The translations under genes were made by a program, and so were the position numbers. Shown here one piece after another: positions 1 to 5,098 of a stretch of 5,284 nucleotides of DNA. Position 1 is the first letter of the stretch. Every line of letters begins with the position of its first letter. The notes under the pieces were generated by a model, which did not search any database, was not told the origin of the DNA, and saw only the letters and a list, made by a program, of their open reading frames with translations. Origin of the DNA: Candidatus Alectryobacillus merdavium (GTDB lineage: Bacteria; Bacillota_I; Bacilli_A; RFN20; CAG-826); the NCBI GenBank assembly GCA_017694735.1, contig JADIMN010000037.1, positions 1 to 5,284 on the forward strand, given 5' to 3'.

Positions 1-56
1 TATTTTAATATTAATAATTCTTTTTTAAAAAAACTTTTAACTTTAATTTTTAATAT

Positions 57-62
57 TATAAT
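57..62 (+). promoter_or_regulatory. Putative -10 box for the YitT-family gene
   Basis: A perfect TATAAT lies 8 nt before the ATG at 71. Transcription would be expected to start near 68-69, leaving a leader of only about 2-3 nt. No convincing -35 box is seen; the sequence 16-18 nt upstream is T/A-rich (CTTTTAA). In such AT-rich DNA a -10 match can arise by chance, so confidence is moderate. The rest of bases 1-70 holds no gene I can support. Confidence 0.5.
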
Positions 63-70
63 ATCATTGT

Positions 71-1162
71 ATGTTTTATTTGAAACACATTAAAAGAGAG
101 ATTTACTACTTCTTTATAGATCATAAAATAACAAAAAATATTACTTCATATGGTTATATGTTTGTTATGTGTATTTTAAGTGCTTTATTATTTGCTATTG
201 GATTTAGAAGTTTTATTTCTTTAGATGAAAATATATATAGTTCTTTTATTGCTTTAAATGAGAGTGGTGTTATACAACATATTGCAACCGGAGGTATGAG
301 TGGTTTATCTCAATGCGTAATTATTATTTGTAGAGCTTGTGGACTACATATTGATTATAATACCCTTCAATCTATATTTTATTTTGTATTAAATATTCCA
401 TTTTTAGCTTTTTCTTTCTGGAAATTAGGCTTTAAATTTTCTTTATTTACTACATTTAATGTTATTTTTTCATCTATTTTTATACAAGTTTTACCAGCAA
501 CATCAATGGATACTATAAATTCAATTGATCCAAGTACGGTTGCAGATATTGGTTTTACACAATTTTCTATATTTGATCAAATTGGATATTTATTAAGAGA
601 TCAAGGTTTAGCAAGAGGTATTTTTGCTGGTTTTATGACCGGTTTATCTATTGGTATTGCTTTTGTTTCTAATCATTGTACTGGAAGTATTGATATCATT
701 GCTTATTATTACTCAACTAAAAAGAGTACTACTACTGGAAAATATATGAGTTTATTTAATGGTTTGATTATATTAAGCTTTACAATTCTTAGTATTACTT
801 TAGATGGAACAAATGCTGCTCAAGCTATTGTTTCTGCTTGTTTTTCTATAGTTTATTTATTCTTCTCATCATTAGTTATAGATACAATTAATGTTAGAAA
901 TAAGAAAGTTCAACTTCAAATTGTTTCTAGTAATGAAACTCTTGCAAGAGCAATTGTTGCAAATGTCCCACACTCTTGTACAATTGTTAAAGCAAAAGGT
1001 GGGTATACTGGTCGAGATAGATATATCATTTATGTTGTTGTTTCAAATAATGAAGTTACAAAGCTAGTTGCTCATATTAGAAAAGCAGATCCAAATACTT
1101 TTATAAATGCAATAAATTTAAGGCAAGTATATGGAAGATTCTTTGTAAAACCAGTAGAATAA
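71..1162 (+). CDS. YitT-family integral membrane protein with C-terminal DUF2179 domain
   Basis: A 363-residue multi-pass membrane protein of the YitT (DUF161/DUF2179) family, whose transport or other role is not established. Hydrophobic segments lie near residues 30-47, 80-90, 102-118, 122-141, 183-200, 226-244 and 250-270. Two glycine-rich repeats typical of the family are visible: ATGGMSGLSQ at 72-81, and the related G-x-MTGLSIGIAF...TGSIDIIAY stretch at 187-212. The soluble C-terminus (about 278-356) matches the DUF2179 pattern: KKVQLQIVSSN, then GGYTGRDRYIIYVVVS, an acidic ADPNTFINAI turn and a terminal VYGRFF. The protein is longer than the usual 280-300 residues because of an extra polar loop at about 141-182 and a basic N-terminal tail of about 28 residues. 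An in-frame TAA at 59-61 limits upstream extension, so ATG 71 is the start. There is no Shine-Dalgarno site, and the -10 box sits directly upstream. The gene appears to be transcribed alone. Family assignment is firm; function is unknown. Confidence 0.9.
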   Translation: MFYLKHIKREIYYFFIDHKITKNITSYGYMFVMCILSALLFAIGFRSFISLDENIYSSFIALNESGVIQHIATGGMSGLSQCVIIICRACGLHIDYNTLQSIFYFVLNIPFLAFSFWKLGFKFSLFTTFNVIFSSIFIQVLPATSMDTINSIDPSTVADIGFTQFSIFDQIGYLLRDQGLARGIFAGFMTGLSIGIAFVSNHCTGSIDIIAYYYSTKKSTTTGKYMSLFNGLIILSFTILSITLDGTNAAQAIVSACFSIVYLFFSSLVIDTINVRNKKVQLQIVSSNETLARAIVANVPHSCTIVKAKGGYTGRDRYIIYVVVSNNEVTKLVAHIRKADPNTFINAINLRQVYGRFFVKPVE

Positions 1163-1192
1163 AAATATTTAGGTTTTGCATACCTTTTTGAT

Positions 1193-1225
1193 AAAAATAT
1201 ATTGAAATAGTTAAGTAAAATTTAA
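1193..1225 (+). repeat. Imperfect direct repeat, copy 1 of 2 (33 nt)
   Basis: This segment matches 1326-1358 at 30 of 33 positions, at a fixed offset of 133 nt. The shared core is AAAAATATATTGAAAT followed by GTTAAG. This copy contributes the 5' arm of the hairpin at 1205-1231; the second copy has no complementary arm. It may be a small local duplication or, given the base composition, partly coincidence. Confidence 0.45.
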
Positions 1226-1235
1226 CTATTTTTTT
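1205..1235 (+). terminator. Probable intrinsic terminator of the YitT-family gene
   Basis: A perfect 10-bp stem (AAATAGTTAA at 1205-1214 with TTAACTATTT at 1222-1231) encloses a 7-nt loop and runs into a T-rich tail at 1229-1238. It lies about 40 nt after the stop codon. The stem has only one G-C pair, so it is weak by itself, but this is common for terminators in very AT-rich genomes. Confidence 0.55.
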
Positions 1236-1271
1236 ATTCTATTAAATATTTTAAATGTTTAAAACTCATTT

Positions 1272-1298
1272 AAAAAGTTTAGATTTTAAATATCTAAA
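1272..1298 (-). terminator. Possible intrinsic terminator of tRNA-Ser(CGA)
   Basis: Read on the minus strand, TTTAGAT (1298-1292) pairs with ATCTAAA (1284-1278) across a 7-nt loop. One C and then a run of five T (1276-1272) follow. It lies about 67 nt beyond the tRNA 3' end and faces the plus-strand terminator of the YitT-family gene, as expected for a convergent pair. The stem is 7 bp with one G-C pair, so the call is tentative. Confidence 0.45.
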
Positions 1299-1325
1299 TA
1301 ATTATTTTGAATTTTTAAAATATTG

Positions 1326-1358
1326 AAAAATATATTGAAATTGTTAAGAAAATTTTAA
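1326..1358 (+). repeat. Imperfect direct repeat, copy 2 of 2 (33 nt)
   Basis: This is the second copy of the 1193-1225 segment, with differences at 1342, 1349 and 1353. It ends just before the 3' end of the minus-strand tRNA-Ser and overlaps a perfect 14-bp palindrome, ATTTTAATTAAAAT (1352-1365). The region 1163-1364 otherwise holds only the two terminator-like hairpins. Confidence 0.45.
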
Positions 1359-1364
1359 TTAAAA

Positions 1365-1455
1365 TGGCGGAGAAGAAGGGATTTGAACCCTCGCTAGGAT
1401 ATCTCCTACTGTTAGTTTTCGAAACTAATCCCTTCAACCACTTGGGTACTTCTCC
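1365..1455 (-). tRNA. tRNA-Ser (anticodon CGA), CCA encoded
   Basis: A 91-nt class II tRNA read on the minus strand. The 7-bp acceptor stem (GGAGAAG with CTTCTCC) is perfect and is followed by discriminator G and an encoded CCA at 1367-1365. The D-arm has the serine-type ACCCAAGTGGTTGAAGGG. The anticodon stem TTAGT/ACTAA holds loop TTCGAAA, giving anticodon CGA (complement of 1419-1421), which reads UCG. The long variable arm TAGGA-GATA-TCCTA is a 5-bp stem with a four-base loop, as in serine tRNAs. The T-arm GAGGG-TTCAAAT-CCCTT closes with one G-U pair. UCG is rare in these AT-rich genes (only a few TCG codons seen), so a dedicated CGA isoacceptor is somewhat unexpected. It lies alone, opposite in strand to its neighbours. 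Confidence 0.97.
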
Positions 1456-1462
1456 GTTAAAT

Positions 1463-1491
1463 ATTATATAAAAAATAAACGTTTAATTCAT
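1463..1491 (-). promoter_or_regulatory. Putative promoter of tRNA-Ser(CGA)
   Basis: On the minus strand a perfect TATAAT -10 (complement of 1463-1468) lies 17 nt downstream of a weak -35-like ATGAAT (complement of 1486-1491). The expected transcription start is at about 1458-1455, at or within about 3 nt of the mature tRNA 5' end. It sits back to back with the promoter of the next gene in a 78-bp divergent gap. Confidence 0.55.
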
Positions 1492-1517
1492 TTTAAATAA
1501 ATATTGATATTATTTTA

Positions 1518-1526
1518 TGCTAAAAT
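1518..1526 (+). promoter_or_regulatory. Putative extended -10 promoter of the degenerate GGDEF-EAL gene / proS operon
   Basis: TG-C-TAAAAT is an extended -10 ending 7 nt before ATG 1534. Transcription would begin at about 1532-1533, so the message would be nearly leaderless. An alternative pair, TTGATA at 1504-1509 and TAATAT at 1526-1531, would place the start inside the coding region and is less consistent. No Shine-Dalgarno sequence precedes the ATG. Confidence 0.45.
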
Positions 1527-1533
1527 AATATCT

Positions 1534-3291
1534 ATGAATATTAATTTGTTTTTACTTGAAGATTATAACCTATACATAATAATAGCAGTATTTTGTTTAG
1601 TATTTGTACTAATATGTGCTTTTGTTATATGGGATATTTATATTCATTTTTTCTTAAAAAAGAAAATGATTAAATCGAATAAAGAATATGTTTTAGAATA
1701 TGATTATAAAAAACAAAGAATAACTTATTTTAATAAAAAAGATATGAATGGCGTAAAAATGATTGATTTTGATTCATATCTACGTTTATTTGATGAAAAG
1801 TGTGTTGTTTTAGTAAAAGAATTTTTAGATGATGTTATTAATGGTAAAAAAGATTTTAATAAAACATTAATATGTGATTGCAAAAGATCTTTCCAAGAAA
1901 ATTATTATACTTTTTGTGTTATTGAAATATTTCAAGTTAATAGAGAGAAAAATTTAATTCATATGCAACATTATTTCTTCTCTAATTTGCCTTTAATTCA
2001 TATAAGTGATACTAAAAAGATTAATAGAATAAAATATTCTTTTAATAGCTCAGATGAAGATATTAATGGATACTTTTTAAATGCTAAAAACTCATATAAA
2101 GGTGCATCTATAGCATTTGAGTTTTCAACTGAATATTTATTAAATGATTATAATTATCAAAATTATATTTTTTATTACTTTAAAAATATTTTAGCTACTT
2201 ATATTAAAAAAAGAGTTTTAGTTGCTTTATCTAATAATTCTTTTGTTTTACATGATTTTTCTATTTCAACTAATATTGGTGCAAGAAGATTAGCTAGTAA
2301 AATATTAAAAGATTTAAAAACATTCTTAGAATTAAACTTATTAGATTCCAAAGCTAAAGTTTATTGTGCTGTTGTTGAACATAAATATATTAGAAAAGAT
2401 GAATATAATAAAGTTGTAAAAATTTTAAAAGAAACATTAAATGATGCAAAAAATAAAGAAAGTGAATTAGTTTTTTATGATCCTCAAGCAAAATCAGAAT
2501 TTTTCTTTGATCAATCTTATAAAGCTGCTATTGAAAGTATAATTAAAAATCATTCATTCAAATTTAAATTTCAACCAGTTATAAATAAAGATAGTTTAAA
2601 AGAAATTGCTTATTTTGGAAAAGTATATCCTATATCAAATTTATTTTCTGATATTGGCGAAGTTAAACAATATGCATATAGATTAGGATTAATCAAAAAG
2701 TTATTTAGTGAAATACTAAAATATATGTGTTCTAAATTTTATAACGAGAAAAATGTTGATACTTCCAATGTTTATTTATTATATAGTGTAAAGCCGTTTG
2801 AGTTAGAATGTTGTAATTCTTTGCTTGGTTATATTCAAAATGTTAGATATATTCAATTAGTTTTAGTTTTTGATGAAGTAGAAGTTGCCAAAACTTTATC
2901 TGATAAAAGTATTATTGAAGAATATAAAAAATTAGCTAATAAAGGTTACTTATTAGGATTAGATATTAAAGATAAAAACTTAATATTACCGGATGAAGTT
3001 TATGCTTTATTTAAAATATATATTTATGATACTAATTACTATAATAAGAACTTTGCTGATGTATCAAATTCTTCACTTGCTCTTGTTAAAGCAATTGAAA
3101 AATTATTAAAGTATAAACGAGTAATGATTTTATATAATATTAAAACTACTAGTGAATTAGAATTAAGATTAAAAGAAGGAATGAAACACTTAAGTGGAGA
3201 TATTATTGGAGAAGAAAATGAGATGGTTCTTCCAATATCTAAAAAATCAATTAATAGAGTTAAAAAATATAGAGGAAATAAGGAGAGATAA
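1534..3291 (+). CDS. Membrane-anchored PAS-like / degenerate GGDEF-EAL protein
   Basis: A 585-residue protein counted from ATG 1534. One N-terminal membrane segment (about residues 13-40) is followed by a basic KKKMIKSNK stretch. A PAS-like alpha/beta region lies at about 51-150. A GGDEF-like fold follows at about 187-283: strand ASIAFEFS, then ALSNNSFVL, where SNNSF (233-237) takes the place of GGDEF. An EAL-like fold lies at about 328-565. It keeps the FQPVI strand (346-350), but FGK (361-363) stands where EAL should be, S418 where the metal-binding Asn is expected, D477-I478 for the Asp pair, LYNIKT (533-538) for AEGVET and SGD for QGY. Cyclic-di-GMP synthesis or hydrolysis is therefore very unlikely; a ligand-binding, RNA-targeting or scaffold role is inference, by analogy with CsrD and LapD. 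The domain calls rest on pattern and order, not a search. An upstream in-frame TTG at 1504 has no Shine-Dalgarno site and precedes the -10, so I prefer 1534. It is the first gene of an apparent operon with proS. Confidence 0.7.
   Translation: MNINLFLLEDYNLYIIIAVFCLVFVLICAFVIWDIYIHFFLKKKMIKSNKEYVLEYDYKKQRITYFNKKDMNGVKMIDFDSYLRLFDEKCVVLVKEFLDDVINGKKDFNKTLICDCKRSFQENYYTFCVIEIFQVNREKNLIHMQHYFFSNLPLIHISDTKKINRIKYSFNSSDEDINGYFLNAKNSYKGASIAFEFSTEYLLNDYNYQNYIFYYFKNILATYIKKRVLVALSNNSFVLHDFSISTNIGARRLASKILKDLKTFLELNLLDSKAKVYCAVVEHKYIRKDEYNKVVKILKETLNDAKNKESELVFYDPQAKSEFFFDQSYKAAIESIIKNHSFKFKFQPVINKDSLKEIAYFGKVYPISNLFSDIGEVKQYAYRLGLIKKLFSEILKYMCSKFYNEKNVDTSNVYLLYSVKPFELECCNSLLGYIQNVRYIQLVLVFDEVEVAKTLSDKSIIEEYKKLANKGYLLGLDIKDKNLILPDEVYALFKIYIYDTNYYNKNFADVSNSSLALVKAIEKLLKYKRVMILYNIKTTSELELRLKEGMKHLSGDIIGEENEMVLPISKKSINRVKKYRGNKER
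3281..3287 (+). promoter_or_regulatory. Strong Shine-Dalgarno site of proS inside the upstream gene
   Basis: AGGAGAG lies 7 nt before ATG 3295 and inside the last codons (Lys-Glu-Arg) of the upstream gene, whose TAA is at 3289-3291. Only three bases separate stop and start, so translational coupling is likely. It fixes the proS start and is the only clear Shine-Dalgarno site ahead of a gene start in the window. Confidence 0.85.
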
Positions 3292-3294
3292 ATT

Positions 3295-4731
3295 ATGGCT
3301 GATTTAAAATTTAAAACTGAAGCAATAACTTCAAGAAGTGAAGATTTTGCTCAATGGTATACAGATGTTTGTAAAAAAGCTGGTTTAATGGATTATAGCG
3401 ATGTTAAAGGTTTTATTATATATAAACCTTATGGATATGCTATATGGGAACAAATTCAAAAATATTTAGATAAAGAATTTAAAGAGACTGGACATCAAGC
3501 TGTTTATATGCCACTTGTTATTCCTGAATCATTATTTAATAAAGAAAAAGAACACGTAGAAGGATTTGCTCCAGAGACTTTAATTGCAACAGTTGGTGGA
3601 AATAAAAATTTAGATGATAAATTAATTATAAGACCTACTAGTGAAGTATTATTTACATCGTTTTATTCAAGATTAGTTAATTCTTATAGAGATTTACCAG
3701 TTTTATATTATCAATGGTGTAATGTTGTAAGATGGGAAAAAACAACTAGACCATTTTTAAGAGGTAGTGAATTTTTGTGGCAAGAAGGTCATACTATTCA
3801 TGCAAGTGAACAAGAAGCAAGAAAAGAAGCACTAAAAATGTTAGAAGTCTATGATAATCTTGGAAGAGATGTTCTAGCAATTCCATTTTTAAAAGGTAAA
3901 AAGACTGAAAAAGAAAAGTTTGCTGGTGCGGAAGAAACTTACTCTATTGAAGCTTTAATGCATGATAAAAAAGCTTTACAAAGTGGTACTACTCATTATT
4001 TTGGTCAAGGATTTACAAAAGCTTTTAACGTAAAATATTTAGATTCTGATGGACAAATTAAAAATCCTTATCAAACTAGTTGGGGAGTAAGTACTAGATT
4101 AATTGGAAGTATTATTATGGTACATGGAGATGATAATGGACTAGTTTTACCTCCATATGTTGCTCCAATTCAAGTAATTATTGTTCCAATTAAATATCAA
4201 GATGAAAATGTTAGAAATGCATGTAATTATTTAATTAAAGAATTAAAGAAATTTAATATTAGAGTTGATATTGATACTAGTGATCATACTCCTGGATGGA
4301 AATTTAATGAATATGAAATGAAAGGTGTACCTTTAAGAATTGAAGTTGGTCCAAGAGATTTAAAAGATGGTAAAATTACTTTTGTAAAAAGATTAAATAA
4401 TGAGAAAAATACCGCAGAACTTGAAGATTTTGCATTAAATGTACCAACATTATTAAAAGAAATTCATCAAGAAATGTATGATAAAGCTAAAGAATTTTTA
4501 CTTAATAGTATAACTGAAGTAAAAACTTATGATGAATTAAAGAAAGTTGTTGCGAGTGAAGGATATGCCAAGGTTTGTTGGTGTGGCGATGAAAAGTGTG
4601 AAAATAAAATTAAATTAGATACAAACGCCACAAGTAGATGTATGCCATTTGAACAAGAGTTATTTTCTGATACATGTCCTGTATGTGGTAAGAAAGCAAA
4701 ATACGTCGTATACTTTGCAAAAGCATATTAA
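3295..4731 (+). CDS. proS: Prolyl-tRNA synthetase, archaeal/eukaryotic-like short form
   Basis: A 478-residue cytosolic class II aminoacyl-tRNA synthetase that charges tRNA-Pro with proline using ATP. It begins with the TSRSEDFAQWY segment (12-22) of the archaeal/eukaryotic-like group, and it lacks the large editing insertion found in the longer E. coli-type enzyme. RPTSE (113-117) and the motif 2 region RWEKTTRPFLRGSEF (146-160), followed by WQEGHT, mark the active site. Motif 3 lies around 262-286 (SWGVSTRLIGSIIMVHGDD). The anticodon-binding domain starts near VIIVPIK (294-300). The C-terminal domain keeps four cysteines, C430, C435, C461 and C464, spaced C-x4-C-x25-C-x2-C as expected for the zinc site of this group, and ends in the usual tyrosine (Y478). 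No key residue is visibly lost and length is normal. It is second in an operon with the degenerate GGDEF-EAL gene and lies 109 bp before tRNA-Ser(GCT). Confidence 0.97.
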   Translation: MADLKFKTEAITSRSEDFAQWYTDVCKKAGLMDYSDVKGFIIYKPYGYAIWEQIQKYLDKEFKETGHQAVYMPLVIPESLFNKEKEHVEGFAPETLIATVGGNKNLDDKLIIRPTSEVLFTSFYSRLVNSYRDLPVLYYQWCNVVRWEKTTRPFLRGSEFLWQEGHTIHASEQEARKEALKMLEVYDNLGRDVLAIPFLKGKKTEKEKFAGAEETYSIEALMHDKKALQSGTTHYFGQGFTKAFNVKYLDSDGQIKNPYQTSWGVSTRLIGSIIMVHGDDNGLVLPPYVAPIQVIIVPIKYQDENVRNACNYLIKELKKFNIRVDIDTSDHTPGWKFNEYEMKGVPLRIEVGPRDLKDGKITFVKRLNNEKNTAELEDFALNVPTLLKEIHQEMYDKAKEFLLNSITEVKTYDELKKVVASEGYAKVCWCGDEKCENKIKLDTNATSRCMPFEQELFSDTCPVCGKKAKYVVYFAKAY

Positions 4732-4742
4732 TTAAGATTTAT

Positions 4743-4777
4743 TATTGCGGTTTATAGTTTATCTATAAGCCGCAATA
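4743..4777 (+). other. 15-bp hairpin after proS, without a U-tract
   Basis: Bases 4743-4757 pair with 4763-4777 around the loop TTTAT, with a single G-U pair (4751 with 4769). The stem contains the GCGG/CCGC block, unusual for this AT-rich intergenic DNA. It begins 12 nt after the proS stop codon. It is followed by A-rich rather than T-rich sequence, and on the other strand no T-run follows either. It is therefore not a standard intrinsic terminator; it could be an mRNA 3'-end stabiliser, a processing site or an atypical terminator. Confidence 0.7.
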
Positions 4778-4795
4778 TAAAAATAAAATAAAAAC

Positions 4796-4826
4796 TTTTC
4801 AAAAAATTAGTAATTTGTGATATTAT
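4796..4826 (+). promoter_or_regulatory. Putative promoter of tRNA-Ser(GCT)
   Basis: An extended -10, TG-A-TATTAT (4818-4826), lies 19 nt downstream of a weak -35-like TTTTCA (4796-4801). The predicted start is near 4832-4833, giving a leader of about 8 nt before the mature tRNA. The extended -10 would compensate for the poor -35. Confidence 0.5.
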
Positions 4827-4840
4827 ATATAAGCACGAAT

Positions 4841-4931
4841 GGAGTAATACCCAAGTTGGTGAAGGGGCTTCCCTGCTAAGGAAGTAGATCGGGTTACCGG
4901 TGCGAGAGTTCGAGTCTCTCTTACTCCGCCA
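4841..4931 (+). tRNA. tRNA-Ser (anticodon GCT), CCA encoded
   Basis: A 91-nt class II tRNA. Acceptor stem GGAGTAA/TTACTCC is perfect, with discriminator G (4928) and encoded CCA (4929-4931). The D-arm is ACCCAAGTTGGTGAAGGGG. The anticodon stem CTTCC/GGAAG holds loop CTGCTAA, giving anticodon GCT at 4875-4877, which reads AGC and AGU. The long variable arm ATCGG-GTTA-CCGGT has one wobble pair, and the T-arm GAGAG-TTCGAGT-CTCTC is perfect. It shares the serine D-arm pattern and the GGAG acceptor start with the other tRNA-Ser in this window. It has its own promoter upstream and an intrinsic terminator about 54 nt downstream. Confidence 0.98.
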
Positions 4932-4984
4932 TTTTGTAAAAAATATTTTGATAAAATTTAAGGGTGTCAAAATTAACGATAATT

Positions 4985-5006
4985 GTCCGAGAAATCGGGC
5001 TTTTTT
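4985..5006 (+). terminator. Intrinsic terminator after tRNA-Ser(GCT)
   Basis: GTCCGA (4985-4990) pairs with TCGGGC (4995-5000), with one G-U pair, around a GAAA tetraloop, and is followed directly by six T (5001-5006). It is the clearest terminator in the window and ends the tRNA transcript. The minus-strand reading has no T-run after the stem, so it should act only on plus-strand transcripts. Confidence 0.85.
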
Positions 5007-5079
5007 AATATATCAGCAGACAAATATTAATATATACAACAAAAATTTAACCTTATATTTTTAAGAAATATCAATTAAA

Positions 5080-5094
5080 AATTATTAAATAATT
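5080..5094 (-). terminator. Weak possible terminator of the PucR-type gene
   Basis: Just past the stop codon on the minus strand, AATTAT (5094-5089) can pair with ATAATT (5085-5080) across a 3-nt loop, with TTTAATT following. The stem is all A-T and six bp, so chance is a real alternative. I see no better minus-strand terminator in 5007-5098, and nothing else in that gap. Confidence 0.2.
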
Positions 5095-5098
5095 AATC

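Noticed and set aside
1171..1189. AGGT/ACCT mini-hairpin followed by TTTTT just after the YitT-family gene
   Set aside because: The stem is only 4 bp with a 7-nt loop. The 10-bp stem at 1205-1231 is the better terminator candidate.
1504..1533. TTG at 1504 as an upstream start for the GGDEF-EAL-like protein
   Set aside because: There is no Shine-Dalgarno site before it, and it precedes the best -10 box. The ten added residues overlap the promoter and carry no recognisable feature.
1456..1533. Possible T-box or other riboswitch upstream of the proS operon
   Set aside because: The gap is only 78 bp, contains divergent promoters, and the predicted message is nearly leaderless, so there is no room for a leader RNA element.
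71..4731. Mycoplasma-type code 4 (TGA as Trp)
   Set aside because: Trp codons read in proS are TGG and all genes reach full family length under the standard code, with no internal TGA to read through.
4752..4970. A 72-codon open frame on the minus strand
   Set aside because: It runs antisense across the tRNA-Ser(GCT) and reads as the well-known spurious peptide produced by reverse-translating a serine tRNA (KRDSNSRTG...). It has no Shine-Dalgarno site and is not a gene.
5005..5035. Two TTAATATAT 9-mers after the tRNA terminator
   Set aside because: They are short pure A/T words in AT-rich DNA and are expected by chance.
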